The notes below the pieces were generated by a model. It was not told where the DNA came from. It made no database searches and saw only the letters and a program-made list of their open reading frames with translations. From NCBI GenBank assembly GCA_965240325.2, contig OZ251222.1:2356001-2420000 (forward strand): DNA of 64,000 bases. Direction: 5' to 3'. Source of the DNA: Rebecca billardiae RCC1528. Its lineage: Eukaryota; Haptophyta. Shown piece by piece: positions 11,053 through 22,638 of the stretch. The position numbers were made by a program, and so were the translations under genes. The stretch's first letter is position 1; each line of letters opens with the position of its first letter.

Positions 11053-12354
11053 TCAGCGCACGCGCTGCTCACCCTTGGTCTCGACGCAGTCCTGCAGCCG
11101 ACGCCGATAGGATTTGAACAGCGCCTGGATGAACTTCTTGTCGTTCCGTACCTCCTCGAACTTAGCCTTCACCACCTCCTCGAACTCCTTGAAGGTTGGC
11201 CGCTGCTTGCTCGGGTTGTCGGTGCACCACTTGTGCTTCCATGCGTTGAGAAGCTGCTCCACGCGCGCCCAGACATGCTCAATGAGCGACAAGTCGGCGC
11301 TGTTCGGCGGCCAGCTACGGCCCGGCTGACCCTCGGTCGACTTGGGGCCAAGGTGTCCCTCGGGGCCAAACCGCTCGTCGAGCCATTGGCGCACAGCCAG
11401 CGCCGTGTGGGGTGAGGCACTGTCCTGCTGGAAGATCATCTGTCTGATGAAGTTGCCGAAGAGCGCCTGGGCCTCCTTGTCCAGGAAAGGCAGCACGTCG
11501 TTCAGGTACTCCTTCCAGCACACGCCACGGCACTGCTTGCCGCGACCATTCTCATGCGTGCGGCCGTGAGTGCCCGTGGCAAAATAGAGCGGCGTGATGC
11601 CGCGAGAGCAGGCGCCGGCGTAGCCATGGATCACGCAGTCACCTGCCTGGACCTGGTTCAGCTTGCGCTTGGGCTCGTCACGCAGCGTCCACGACATCAC
11701 CGTGCTCCGGTTCGTGACGTCGAACTTGAAGTACTTCGAGTCGGTGAAGAACAGCCTGTCAACCATCGCCTTGACTCTCTGCAGCCACCGTGCGAACGCC
11801 ACCCGCTTCTTCGCCTGCTGAGCCGTGATCTGCTTCCTCACCTTGAGCGGCTCCCAATCCATCTTCTTCCGCGCCGCGCGGCGTAGCGTCTCGTCGGAGA
11901 CGTCGAGCGCGGACGCATCGAGCGATCCAGCACCGACGGCGCGGCACGCAGCCTTCCGCACACTCTGACCAGCCGGCCCGGCGCTGAGCTCGGACGTAAG
12001 CGCCGCCTGCGCCTTGGCACTGAGGCGTGGGCGTGGACCGCGCTTCGGCTTCCCGTCAGCATCGATGTGCCAGCCCTCCGTGTGCCAGTCCATGAACCAC
12101 TTCTTCATCGTCTTCTCGGTGACCTCGGCCGACCGCGCCGCCCTCTGGAAAGCTGAGGCCAACGGAGAGCCTTCATTGAGGCACAGCACGCACGCGCCGA
12201 TCGCATGGTGAAACCTCTCCGCAGGGCCCAGGGCCTTCGGGTTGTAATCCAGAGCAATACACTCCCGCGATACCCGCCTGTTCGGAGCGTAGCCGACGCG
12301 GTGGGCGCCTTTGCGCCCGCGCCGATCTTTGGGCGCGGTCGGCGCGCGGCCCAT
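11053..12354 (-). CDS. Tc1/mariner (IS630-type) DDE transposase, unit A
   Basis: This 433-aa protein should catalyse cut-and-paste transposition into TA sites. The N-terminal third has a helix-turn-helix-like region (around residues 75-95) and the family's VSDETLRRA segment (152-160). The RNase H-like catalytic core shows D205 in FFTDSKYF, D311 in FQQDSASPH, and the signature WPPNSADLSLIEHVW with E359. This is the usual Tc1/mariner triad, but with 47 residues between the second Asp and the Glu; most relatives have about 34-41. A Lys/Glu-rich tail ends in RVR. The frame is intact and the protein is identical in units A, B and C, so the gene may be active. It points leftward, with the satellite downstream and the right TIR about 470 bp upstream of its start. 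Confidence 0.9.
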   Translation of the reverse strand: MGRAPTAPKDRRGRKGAHRVGYAPNRRVSRECIALDYNPKALGPAERFHHAIGACVLCLNEGSPLASAFQRAARSAEVTEKTMKKWFMDWHTEGWHIDADGKPKRGPRPRLSAKAQAALTSELSAGPAGQSVRKAACRAVGAGSLDASALDVSDETLRRAARKKMDWEPLKVRKQITAQQAKKRVAFARWLQRVKAMVDRLFFTDSKYFKFDVTNRSTVMSWTLRDEPKRKLNQVQAGDCVIHGYAGACSRGITPLYFATGTHGRTHENGRGKQCRGVCWKEYLNDVLPFLDKEAQALFGNFIRQMIFQQDSASPHTALAVRQWLDERFGPEGHLGPKSTEGQPGRSWPPNSADLSLIEHVWARVEQLLNAWKHKWCTDNPSKQRPTFKEFEEVVKAKFEEVRNDKKFIQALFKSYRRRLQDCVETKGEQRVR

Positions 12355-12823
12355 CAGCCGCCGCCGGCTGCTTGGCCACGACCGAAGATGAGTGCACGTT
12401 ACGTCCCGAGCCGCCCAAAGTTGATCTTACAGCTGACGAAGCGGTGTGGCCTCTATTCGAACTCGTTCCGTCCATGGCGAGCGCCCCATCGACGCAGCCG
12501 CCGCGTGCGCTGGGGCCGCACGCCCTCGCGGATGTGCGCTGGGCACGAGCTCGGCGCCACGGGTTGAGCTCGTCGAGCTATGACAAGCGGCGTGGCGCAA
12601 GTCCAACCCAGTGGAGGCCCCAACTGCCGGCCCCGCCGCCGCGCGGGAGCGTCCGATTAACCTCAGCTGCTCTGCGCAAGATGTGGGCTCCTGTGCCCCA
12701 CCAACTCGCCGGAGGCGGACGACGCGCTGGGATCGCTGCACGGCGGGAATATCCCCGACCCATGTGGACCGACGCCGGCCTCGCTCGCCGTCGCCCTCGC
12801 CCTCGTTCCGACTTTTCTACTAC

Positions 12824-12832
12824 CTGCTCACT
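12824..12832. repeat. Right TIR of unit A
   Basis: CTGCTCACT is followed by TA (12833-12834) and then by the second 790-bp MITE-like element. It is the inverted partner of AGTGAGCAG at 2166-2174. Confidence 0.8.
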
Positions 12833-12834
12833 TA

Positions 12835-13624
12835 GGGACCCACAAATTTAGTTGCCGGCTGCAGCAGGCACGACTTTGTCTCAGCCCGCACGCCCGCTAC
12901 GCGCCGACCCGGGCAGAGCCCATCCGCCCGCGCATGCACCAGGCCCAGCCGCGTCAGTACATACCCACCCGGCCGCGGCACCCGCGCTCTGTGCGCCACG
13001 GTGTCGATGCGCCCGGCAGTCGGTGCGCATGCACGAGCCAGCCGGCGGGCAGCTACGGGCTGGTTTTCGGCGTGGAGCGCGGTCGTGTGAGCTGCATTAA
13101 TTCAGCTGACCCCCGGCTTTTGTGCATTCGGGAGTCGTGCTGCTACGGTGGGCGTGCCACGCGCCAACTCGACGCTGGCAAAATTAGGCGACGAAAGTGC
13201 ACGCGCAGCCACACGCAGCCCATATTGATGCTCTCGGAGCAGGCTCGGGCATGCACTCGATCGGCTCTGGCTGACGGCAGCGCCAAGCTGGCGGCGCGGC
13301 GCGAGGGTGCATGCGTGGCGTGGGCGGAGCTACGTCGCACACGCACCGCGCGGCGCGCGGCTCAGCGCACGGAGGCTGCCGACAGCCGGCGGCACGCAGG
13401 CAGGTCTGCTCGCCGCCAGTCGAGCTCGCCGGCCGCCGGGTACCAAACGTCAACCCAGGATGCACAGCCACGCCTATTTGCGAGGACTCGAGCAATCGGG
13501 TCCGGGCGCACCTCATGTGCACGGCAGTGGAGTGGGCCAAGTACGCCCCTGGTATGGTGGCGCGCCGCTGCTTTGCTGCGCTGATATGGCGAACAATGTC
13601 GGGAGGCTTAAACTTGTGAGGGAC
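12835..13624. mobile_element. 790-bp TA-flanked MITE-like element, copy 2
   Basis: Apparently identical to copy 1 (offset 11461 throughout). It sits between the TA after unit A's right TIR and the TA (13625-13626) before unit B's left TIR. Same imperfect termini and no recognisable coding capacity. Confidence 0.75.
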
Positions 13625-13637
13625 TAAGTGAGCAGCC

Positions 13638-16600
13638 TCGGCTGAGGCCGTGAGCTGCCGTAGGCTGATCTGACCCGACAAAAGTCGGCGCGCGAGCGCG
13701 CGCGCGCGCGGCGCGGCGCCGCCCCGCTGGCACGTGGGCTCGGTGTGCCTGGGCCGCGCCGAGTGCCCCGCACCCGGATCTCGCCCAGCTAGCTCGTCCT
13801 CGCCGCGCTCTGAGGCCCCCGTAGCAGTCGTAGCTGCTCGCCGCCGCCGCAGATCGTGAAGACCAGCTGCTGTCAGCTGCTCGCTCTGAGCCGGGACATG
13901 GGGCCGCGTGGAGGAGGCGCCGTGCGGCCGGGCGCGCGCGTGCGCGTCGAGCGGCCCCTGGGCGCACTGCTCACGCGTCGGCGCGCCCGCCCGGCGCGCG
14001 CATCATCGCTCAGTCGCGCCGCTCTGCTGAGCTAGCCGCCGCTGGTCGCAGCCGTCGGCTGAGGCCGTGAGCTGCCGTAGGCTGATCTGACCCGACAAAA
14101 GTCGGCGCGCGAGCGCGCGCGCGCGCGGCGCGGCGCCGCCCCGCTGGCACGTGGGCTCGGTGTGCCTGGGCCGCGCCGAGTGCCCCGCACCCCGATCTCG
14201 CCCAGCTAGCTCGTCCTCGCCGCGCTCTGAGGCCCCCGTAGCAGTCGTAGCTGCTCGCCGCCGCCGCAGATCGTGAAGACCAGCTGCTGTCAGCTGCTCG
14301 CTCTGAGCCGGGACATGGGGCCGCGAGGAGGAGGCGCCGTGCGGCCGGGCGCGCGCGTGCGCGTCGAGCGGCCCCGGGGCGCACTGCTCACGTGTCGGCG
14401 TGCCCGCCCGGCGCGCGCATCATCGCTCAGTCGCGCCGCTCTGCTGAGCTAGCCGCCGCTGGTCGCAGCCGTCGGCTGAGGCCGTGAGCTGCCGTCAGCT
14501 GATCTGACCCGACAAAAGTCGGCGCGAGCGCGCGCGCGCGCGCGGCGCCGCGCCGCCCCGCTGGCACGTGGGCTCGGTGTGCCTGGGCCACGCAGAGCAC
14601 CCCGCACCCGGATCTCGCCCAGCTAGCTCGTCCTCGCCGCGCTCTGAGGCCCCCGTAGCAGTCGTAGCTGCTCGCCGCCGCCGCAGATCGTGAAGACCAG
14701 CTGCTGTCAGCTGCTCGCTCTGAGCCGGGACATGGGGCCGCGTGGAGGAGGCGCCGTGCGGCCGGGCGCGCGCGTGCGCGTCGAGCGGCCCCTGGGCGCA
14801 CTGCTCACGCGTCGGCGCGCCCGCCCGGCGCGCGCATCATCGCTCAGTCGCGCCGCTCTGCTGAGCTAGCCGCCGCTGGTCGCAGCCGTCGGCTGAGGCC
14901 GTGAGCTGCCGTAGGCTGATCTGACCCGACAAAAGTCGGCGCGCGAGCGCGCGCGCGCGCGGCGCGGCGCCGCCCCGCTGGCACGTGGGCTCGGTGTGCC
15001 TGGGCCGCGCCGAGTGCCCCGCACCCCGATCTCGCCCAGCTAGCTCGTCCTCGCCGCGCTCTGAGGCCCCCGTAGCAGTCGTAGCTGCTCGCCGCCGCCG
15101 CAGATCGTGAAGACCAGCTGCTGTCAGCTGCTCGCTCTGAGCCGGGACATGGGGCCGCGAGGAGGAGGCGCCGTGCGGCCGGGCGCGCGCGTGCGCGTCG
15201 AGCGGCCCCGGGGCGCACTGCTCACGTGTCGGCGTGCCCGCCCGGCGCGCGCATCATCGCTCAGTCGCGCCGCTCTGCTGAGCTAGCCGCCGCTGGTCGC
15301 AGCCGTCGGCTGAGGCCGTGAGCTGCCGTCAGCTGATCTGACCCGACAAAAGTCGGCGCGAGCGCGCGCGCGCGCGCGGCGCCGCGCCGCCCCGCTGGCA
15401 CGTGGGCTCGGTGTGCCTGGGCCACGCAGAGCACCCCGCACCCGGATCTCGCCCAGCTAGCTCGTCCTCGCCGCGCTCTGAGGCCCCCGTAGCAGTCGTA
15501 GCTGCTCGCCGCCGCCGCAGATCGTGAAGACCAGCTGCTGTCAGCTGCTCGCTCTGAGCCGGGACATGGGGCCGCGAGGAGGAGGCGCCGTGCGGCCGGG
15601 CGCGCGCGTGCGCGTCGAGCGGCCCCGGGGCGCACTGCTCACGCGTCGGCGTGCCCGCCCGGCGCGCGCATCATCGCTCAGTCGCGCCGCTCTGCTGAGC
15701 TAGCCGCCGCTGGTCGCAGCCGTCGGCTGAGGCCGTGAGCTGCCGTAAGCTGATCTGACCCGACAAAAGTCGGCGCGCGAGCGCGCGCGCGCGGCGCGCC
15801 GCGCCACCTCGCTGGCACGTGGGCTCGGTGCGCCTGGGCCGCGCCGAGCACCCCGCACCCGGATCTCGCCCAGCTAGCTCGTCCTCGCCGCGCTCTGAGG
15901 CCCCCGTAGCAGTCGTAGCTGCTCGCCGCCGCCGCAGATCGTGAAGACCAGCTGCTGTCAGCTGCTCGCTCTGAGCCGGGACATGGGGCCGCGTGGAGGA
16001 GACGCCGTGCGGCCGGGCGCGCGCGTGCGCGTCGAGCGGCACCCGGGCGCACTGCTCACGTGTCGGCGCGCCCGCCCGGCGCGCGCATCATCGCTCAGTC
16101 GCGCCGCTCTGCTGAGCTAGCCGCCGCTGGTCGCAGCCGTCGGCTGAGGCCGTGAGCTGCCGTAAGCTGATCTGACCCGACAAAAGTCGGCGCGCGAGCG
16201 CGCGCGCGCGGCGCGCCGCGCCACCTCGCTGGCACGTGGGCTCGGTGCGCCTGGGCCGCGCCGAGCGTCCCGCACCCCGATCGCGCCCAGCCCGCGCGTC
16301 CTCGCCGCGCTCTGAGGTCCCCGTAGCAGTCGTAGCTGCTCGCCGCCGCCGCAGATCGTGAAGACCAGTTGCTGTCAGCTGCTCGCTCTGAGCCGGGACA
16401 TGGGGCCGCGAGGAGGAGGCGCCGTGCGGCCGGGCGCGCGCGTGCGCGTCGAGCGGCCCCGGGGCGCACTGCTCACGCGTCGGCGTGCCCGCCCGGCGCG
16501 CGCATCATCGCTCAGTCGCGCCGCTCTGCTGAGCTAGCCGCCGCTGGTCGCAGCCGTCGGCTGAGGCCGTGAGCTGCCGTCAGCTGATCTGACCCGACAA

Positions 16601-19600
16601 AAGTCGGCGCGAGCGCGCGCGCGCGCGCGGCGCCGCGCCGCCCCGCTGGCACGTGGGCTCGGTGTGCCTGGGCCACGCAGAGCACCCCGCACCCGGATCT
16701 CGCCCAGCTAGCTCGTCCTCGCCGCGCTCTGAGGCCCCCGTAGCAGTCGTAGCTGCTCGCCGCCGCCGCAGATCGTGAAGACCAGCTGCTGTCAGCTGCT
16801 CGCTCTGAGCCGGGACATGGGGCCGCGAGGAGGAGGCGCCGTGCGGCCGGGCGCGCGCGTGCGCGTCGAGCGGCCCCGGGGCGCACTGCTCACGCGTCGG
16901 CGTGCCCGCCCGGCGCGCGCATCATCGCTCAGTCGCGCCGCTCTGCTGAGCTAGCCGCCGCTGGTCGCAGCCGTCGGCTGAGGCCGTGAGCTGCCGTCAG
17001 CTGATCTGACCCGACAAAAGTCGGCGCGAGCGCGCGCGCGCGCGCGGCGCCGCGCCGCCCCGCTGGCACGTGGGCTCGGTGTGCCTGGGCCACGCAGAGC
17101 ACCCCGCACCCGGATCTCGCCCAGCTAGCTCGTCCTCGCCGCGCTCTGAGGCCCCCGTAGCAGTCGTAGCTGCTCGCCGCCGCCGCAGATCGTGAAGACC
17201 AGCTGCTGTCAGCTGCTCGCTCTGAGCCGGGACATGGGGCCGCGAGGAGGAGGCGCCGTGCGGCCGGGCGCGCGCGTGCGCGTCGAGCGGCCCCGGGGCG
17301 CACTGCTCACGCGTCGGCGTGCCCGCCCGGCGCGCGCATCATCGCTCAGTCGCGCCGCTCTGCTGAGCTAGCCGCCGCTGGTCGCAGCCGTCGGCTGAGG
17401 CCGTGAGCTGCCGTAAGCTGATCTGACCCGACAAAAGTCGGCGCGCGAGCGCGCGCGCGCGGCGCGCCGCGCCACCTCGCTGGCACGTGGGCTCGGTGCG
17501 CCTGGGCCGCGCCGAGCACCCCGCACCCGGATCTCGCCCAGCTAGCTCGTCCTCGCCGCGCTCTGAGGCCCCCGTAGCAGTCGTAGCTGCTCGCCGCCGC
17601 CGCAGATCGTGAAGACCAGCTGCTGTCAGCTGCTCGCTCTGAGCCGGGACATGGGGCCGCGTGGAGGAGACGCCGTGCGGCCGGGCGCGCGCGTGCGCGT
17701 CGAGCGGCACCCGGGCGCACTGCTCACGTGTCGGCGCGCCCGCCCGGCGCGCGCATCATCGCTCAGTCGCGCCGCTCTGCTGAGCTAGCCGCCGCTGGTC
17801 GCAGCCGTCGGCTGAGGCCGTGAGCTGCCGTAAGCTGATCTGACCCGACAAAAGTCGGCGCGCGAGCGCGCGCGCGCGGCGCGCCGCGCCACCTCGCTGG
17901 CACGTGGGCTCGGTGCGCCTGGGCCGCGCCGAGCGTCCCGCACCCCGATCGCGCCCAGCCCGCGCGTCCTCGCCGCGCTCTGAGGTCCCCGTAGCAGTCG
18001 TAGCTGCTCGCCGCCGCCGCAGATCGTGAAGACCAGTTGCTGTCAGCTGCTCGCTCTGAGCCGGGACATGGGGCCGCGAGGAGGAGGCGCCGTGCGGCCG
18101 GGCGCGCGCGTGCGCGTCGAGCGGCCCCGGGGCGCACTGCTCACGCGTCGGCGTGCCCGCCCGGCGCGCGCATCATCGCTCAGTCGCGCCGCTCTGCTGA
18201 GCTAGCCGCCGCTGGTCGCAGCCGTCGGCTGAGGCCGTGAGCTGCCGTCAGCTGATCTGACCCGACAAAAGTCGGCGCGAGCGCGCGCGCGCGCGCGGCG
18301 CCGCGCCGCCCCGCTGGCACGTGGGCTCGGTGTGCCTGGGCCACGCAGAGCACCCCGCACCCGGATCTCGCCCAGCTAGCTCGTCCTCGCCGCGCTCTGA
18401 GGCCCCCGTAGCAGTCGTAGCTGCTCGCCGCCGCCGCAGATCGTGAAGACCAGCTGCTGTCAGCTGCTCGCTCTGAGCCGGGACATGGGGCCGCGAGGAG
18501 GAGGCGCCGTGCGGCCGGGCGCGCGCGTGCGCGTCGAGCGGCCCCGGGGCGCACTGCTCACGCGTCGGCGTGCCCGCCCGGCGCGCGCATCATCGCTCAG
18601 TCGCGCCGCTCTGCTGAGCTAGCCGCCGCTGGTCGCAGCCGTCGGCTGAGGCCGTGAGCTGCCGTCAGCTGATCTGACCCGACAAAAGTCGGCGCGAGCG
18701 CGCGCGCGCGCGCGGCGCCGCGCCGCCCCGCTGGCACGTGGGCTCGGTGTGCCTGGGCCACGCAGAGCACCCCGCACCCGGATCTCGCCCAGCTAGCTCG
18801 TCCTCGCCGCGCTCTGAGGCCCCCGTAGCAGTCGTAGCTGCTCGCCGCCGCCGCAGATCGTGAAGACCAGCTGCTGTCAGCTGCTCGCTCTGAGCCGGGA
18901 CATGGGGCCGCGAGGAGGAGGCGCCGTGCGGCCGGGCGCGCGCGTGCGCGTCGAGCGGCCCTGGGGCGCACTGCTCACGCGTCGGCGTGCCCGCCCGGCG
19001 CGCGCATCATCGCTCAGTCGCGCCGCTCTGCTGAGCTAGCCGCCGCTGGTCGCAGCCGTCGGCTGAGGCCGTGAGCTGCCGTAAGCTGATCTGACCCGAC
19101 AAAAGTCGGCGCGCGAGCGCGCGCGCGCGGCGCGCCGCGCCACCTCGCTGGCACGTGGGCTCGGTGCGCCTGGGCCGCGCCGAGCACCCCGCACCCGGAT
19201 CTCGCCCAGCTAGCTCGTCCTCGCCGCGCTCTGAGGCCCCCGTAGCAGTCGTAGCTGCTCGCCGCCGCCGCAGATCGTGAAGACCAGCTGCTGTCAGCTG
19301 CTCGCTCTGAGCCGGGACATGGGGCCGCGTGGAGGAGACGCCGTGCGGCCGGGCGCGCGCGTGCGCGTCGAGCGGCACCCGGGCGCACTGCTCACGTGTC
19401 GGCGCGCCCGCCCGGCGCGCGCATCATCGCTCAGTCGCGCCGCTCTGCTGAGCTAGCCGCCGCTGGTCGCAGCCGTCGGCTGAGGCCGTGAGCTGCCGTA
19501 AGCTGATCTGACCCGACAAAAGTCGGCGCGCGAGCGCGCGCGCGCGGCGCGCCGCGCCACCTCGCTGGCACGTGGGCTCGGTGCGCCTGGGCCGCGCCGA

Positions 19601-20726
19601 GCGTCCCGCACCCCGATCGCGCCCAGCCCGCGCGTCCTCGCCGCGCTCTGAGGTCCCCGTAGCAGTCGTAGCTGCTCGCCGCCGCCGCAGATCGTGAAGA
19701 CCAGTTGCTGTCAGCTGCTCGCTCTGAGCCGGGACATGGGGCCGCGAGGAGGAGGCGCCGTGCGGCCGGGCGCGCGCGTGCGCGTCGAGCGGCCCCGGGG
19801 CGCACTGCTCACGCGTCGGCGTGCCCGCCCGGCGCGCGCATCATCGCTCAGTCGCGCCGCTCTGCTGAGCTAGCCGCCGCTGGTCGCAGCCGTCGGCTGA
19901 GGCCGTGAGCTGCCGTCAGCTGATCTGACCCGACAAAAGTCGGCGCGAGCGCGCGCGCGCGCGCGGCGCCGCGCCGCCCCGCTGGCACGTGGGCTCGGTG
20001 TGCCTGGGCCACGCAGAGCACCCCGCACCCGGATCTCGCCCAGCTAGCTCGTCCTCGCCGCGCTCTGAGGCCCCCGTAGCAGTCGTAGCTGCTCGCCGCC
20101 GCCGCAGATCGTGAAGACCAGCTGCTGTCAGCTGCTCGCTCTGAGCCGGGACATGGGGCCGCGAGGAGGAGGCGCCGTGCGGCCGGGCGCGCGCGTGCGC
20201 GTCGAGCGGCCCCGGGGCGCACTGCTCACGCGTCGGCGTGCCCGCCCGGCGCGCGCATCATCGCTCAGTCGCGCCGCTCTGCTGAGCTAGCCGCCGCTGG
20301 TCGCAGCCGTCGGCTGAGGCCGTGAGCTGCCGTAGGCTGATCTGACCCGACAAAAGTCGGCGCGCGAGCGCGCGCTCGCGCGGCGCGGCGCCGCCCCGCT
20401 GGCACGTGGGCTCGGTGTGCCTGGGCCGCGCCGAGTGCCCCGCACCCCGATCTCGCCCAGCTAGCTCGTCCTCGCCGCGCTCTGAGGCCCCCGTAGCAGT
20501 CGTAGCTGCTCGCCGCCGCCGCAGATCGTGAAGACCAGTTGCTGTCAGCTGCTCGCTCTGAGCCGGGACATGGGGCCGCGTGGAGGAGGCGCCGTGCGGC
20601 CGGGCGCGCGCGCGCGCGTCGAGCGGCCCCGGGGCGCACTGCTCACGCGTCGGCGTGCCCGCCCGGCGCGCACATCATCGCTCAGTCGCGCCGCTCTGCT
20701 GAGCTAGCCGCCGCTGGTCGCAGCTG
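13638..20726. repeat. 417-bp satellite array, 17 monomers
   Basis: Monomer order by type: a b c' b c, d e c c, d e c c'', d e c f. It starts with a-b and ends with e-c-f like the arrays of units A and C. The edges are conserved, while the interior has gained or lost whole monomers and higher-order blocks. The third monomer (c', near 14427) is a recombinant: type c in its first part and a/b-like in its last part. Confidence 0.9.
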
Positions 20727-20845
20727 TCGTGAGACGTGACGTTAGACGTAGAGTAAGCTATAGCCTATAGGCTGATATGATATGACTCGAGATCTACTAT
20801 ACTGAGCAGCTAATAAACTATACCATCATTGTCCGACACTGCTCT

Positions 20846-22147
20846 TCAGCGCACGCGCTGCTCACCCTTGGTCTCGACGCAGTCCTGCAGCCGACGCCGA
20901 TAGGATTTGAACAGCGCCTGGATGAACTTCTTGTCGTTCCGTACCTCCTCGAACTTAGCCTTCACCACCTCCTCGAACTCCTTGAAGGTTGGCCGCTGCT
21001 TGCTCGGGTTGTCGGTGCACCACTTGTGCTTCCATGCGTTGAGAAGCTGCTCCACGCGCGCCCAGACATGCTCAATGAGCGACAAGTCGGCGCTGTTCGG
21101 CGGCCAGCTACGGCCCGGCTGACCCTCGGTCGACTTGGGGCCAAGGTGTCCCTCGGGGCCAAACCGCTCGTCGAGCCATTGGCGCACAGCCAGCGCCGTG
21201 TGGGGTGAGGCACTGTCCTGCTGGAAGATCATCTGTCTGATGAAGTTGCCGAAGAGCGCCTGGGCCTCCTTGTCCAGGAAAGGCAGCACGTCGTTCAGGT
21301 ACTCCTTCCAGCACACGCCACGGCACTGCTTGCCGCGACCATTCTCATGCGTGCGGCCGTGAGTGCCCGTGGCAAAATAGAGCGGCGTGATGCCGCGAGA
21401 GCAGGCGCCGGCGTAGCCATGGATCACGCAGTCACCTGCCTGGACCTGGTTCAGCTTGCGCTTGGGCTCGTCACGCAGCGTCCACGACATCACCGTGCTC
21501 CGGTTCGTGACGTCGAACTTGAAGTACTTCGAGTCGGTGAAGAACAGCCTGTCAACCATCGCCTTGACTCTCTGCAGCCACCGTGCGAACGCCACCCGCT
21601 TCTTCGCCTGCTGAGCCGTGATCTGCTTCCTCACCTTGAGCGGCTCCCAATCCATCTTCTTCCGCGCCGCGCGGCGTAGCGTCTCGTCGGAGACGTCGAG
21701 CGCGGACGCATCGAGCGATCCAGCACCGACGGCGCGGCACGCAGCCTTCCGCACACTCTGACCAGCCGGCCCGGCGCTGAGCTCGGACGTAAGCGCCGCC
21801 TGCGCCTTGGCACTGAGGCGTGGGCGTGGACCGCGCTTCGGCTTCCCGTCAGCATCGATGTGCCAGCCCTCCGTGTGCCAGTCCATGAACCACTTCTTCA
21901 TCGTCTTCTCGGTGACCTCGGCCGACCGCGCCGCCCTCTGGAAAGCTGAGGCCAACGGAGAGCCTTCATTGAGGCACAGCACGCACGCGCCGATCGCATG
22001 GTGAAACCTCTCCGCAGGGCCCAGGGCCTTCGGGTTGTAATCCAGAGCAATACACTCCCGCGATACCCGCCTGTTCGGAGCGTAGCCGACGCGGTGGGCG
22101 CCTTTGCGCCCGCGCCGATCTTTGGGCGCGGTCGGCGCGCGGCCCAT
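20846..22147 (-). CDS. Tc1/mariner (IS630-type) DDE transposase, unit B
   Basis: An intact 433-aa copy, identical in protein sequence to the unit A transposase (catalytic D205, D311, E359; DD47E spacing). The other reading frames across the gene also translate identically in all copies, so the DNA is probably identical or nearly so. Upstream, only 469 bp separate the start codon from the right TIR. Confidence 0.9.
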   Translation of the reverse strand: MGRAPTAPKDRRGRKGAHRVGYAPNRRVSRECIALDYNPKALGPAERFHHAIGACVLCLNEGSPLASAFQRAARSAEVTEKTMKKWFMDWHTEGWHIDADGKPKRGPRPRLSAKAQAALTSELSAGPAGQSVRKAACRAVGAGSLDASALDVSDETLRRAARKKMDWEPLKVRKQITAQQAKKRVAFARWLQRVKAMVDRLFFTDSKYFKFDVTNRSTVMSWTLRDEPKRKLNQVQAGDCVIHGYAGACSRGITPLYFATGTHGRTHENGRGKQCRGVCWKEYLNDVLPFLDKEAQALFGNFIRQMIFQQDSASPHTALAVRQWLDERFGPEGHLGPKSTEGQPGRSWPPNSADLSLIEHVWARVEQLLNAWKHKWCTDNPSKQRPTFKEFEEVVKAKFEEVRNDKKFIQALFKSYRRRLQDCVETKGEQRVR

Positions 22148-22616
22148 CAGCCGCCGCCGGCTGCTTGGCCACGACCGAAGATGAGTGCACGTTACGTCCC
22201 GAGCCGCCCAAAGTTGATCTTACAGCTGACGAAGCGGTGTGGCCTCTATTCGAACTCGTTCCGTCCATGGCGAGCGCCCCATCGACGCAGCCGCCGCGTG
22301 CGCTGGGGCCGCACGCCCTCGCGGATGTGCGCTGGGCACGAGCTCGGCGCCACGGGTTGAGCTCGTCGAGCTATGACAAGCGGCGTGGCGCAAGTCCAAC
22401 CCAGTGGAGGCCCCAACTGCCGGCCCCGCCGCCGCGCGGGAGCGTCCGATTAACCTCAGCTGCTCTGCGCAAGATGTGGGCTCCTGTGCCCCACCAACTC
22501 GCCGGAGGCGGACGACGCGCTGGGATCGCTGCACGGCGGGAATATCCCCGACCCATGTGGACCGACGCCGGCCTCGCTCGCCGTCGCCCTCGCCCTCGTT
22601 CCGACTTTTCTACTAC

Positions 22617-22636
22617 CTGCTCACTTAAGTGAGCAG
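22617..22636. repeat. Unit B/unit C junction: TIR-TA-TIR palindrome
   Basis: CTGCTCACTTAAGTGAGCAG is a perfect 20-bp palindrome made of the right TIR of unit B, one TA, and the left TIR of unit C. This is the structure expected when two TA-flanked transposons share one target duplication, or when an excised circle (ends joined by TA) is copied as a concatemer. It also serves as the empty site that defines the 790-bp insertions elsewhere. Confidence 0.85.
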
Positions 22637-22638
22637 CC

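Larger units (their letters stand above)
2166..12832 (-). mobile_element. Giant satellite-bearing Tc1/mariner unit A (10,667 bp)
   Basis: This is a complete unit. Layout: TA, left TIR AGTGAGCAG (2166-2174), 21 monomers of a 417-bp satellite (2177-10933), a 119-bp AT-richer stretch, the transposase gene (11053-12354, minus), 469 bp of upstream sequence, right TIR CTGCTCACT (12824-12832), TA. Tc1/mariner elements are typically 1-3 kb; here more than 80 percent of the length is satellite. The boundaries rest on the perfect 9-bp TIR pair, flanking TA at both ends, and the B/C junction where two units meet through one TA. The alternative, that the satellite is ordinary host repeat with transposases inserted in it, is less likely because the TIR/TA edges enclose both parts identically in three units. 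Confidence 0.7.
13627..22625 (-). mobile_element. Giant satellite-bearing Tc1/mariner unit B (8,999 bp)
   Basis: A complete unit with the same layout as unit A: left TIR 13627-13635, satellite 13638-20726, transposase 20846-22147 (minus), right TIR 22617-22625. It is exactly 1,668 bp (four monomers) shorter than unit A. Its right TIR is followed directly by TA and the left TIR of unit C, with no 790-bp element. The non-satellite part appears identical to that of units A and C. Confidence 0.7.
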
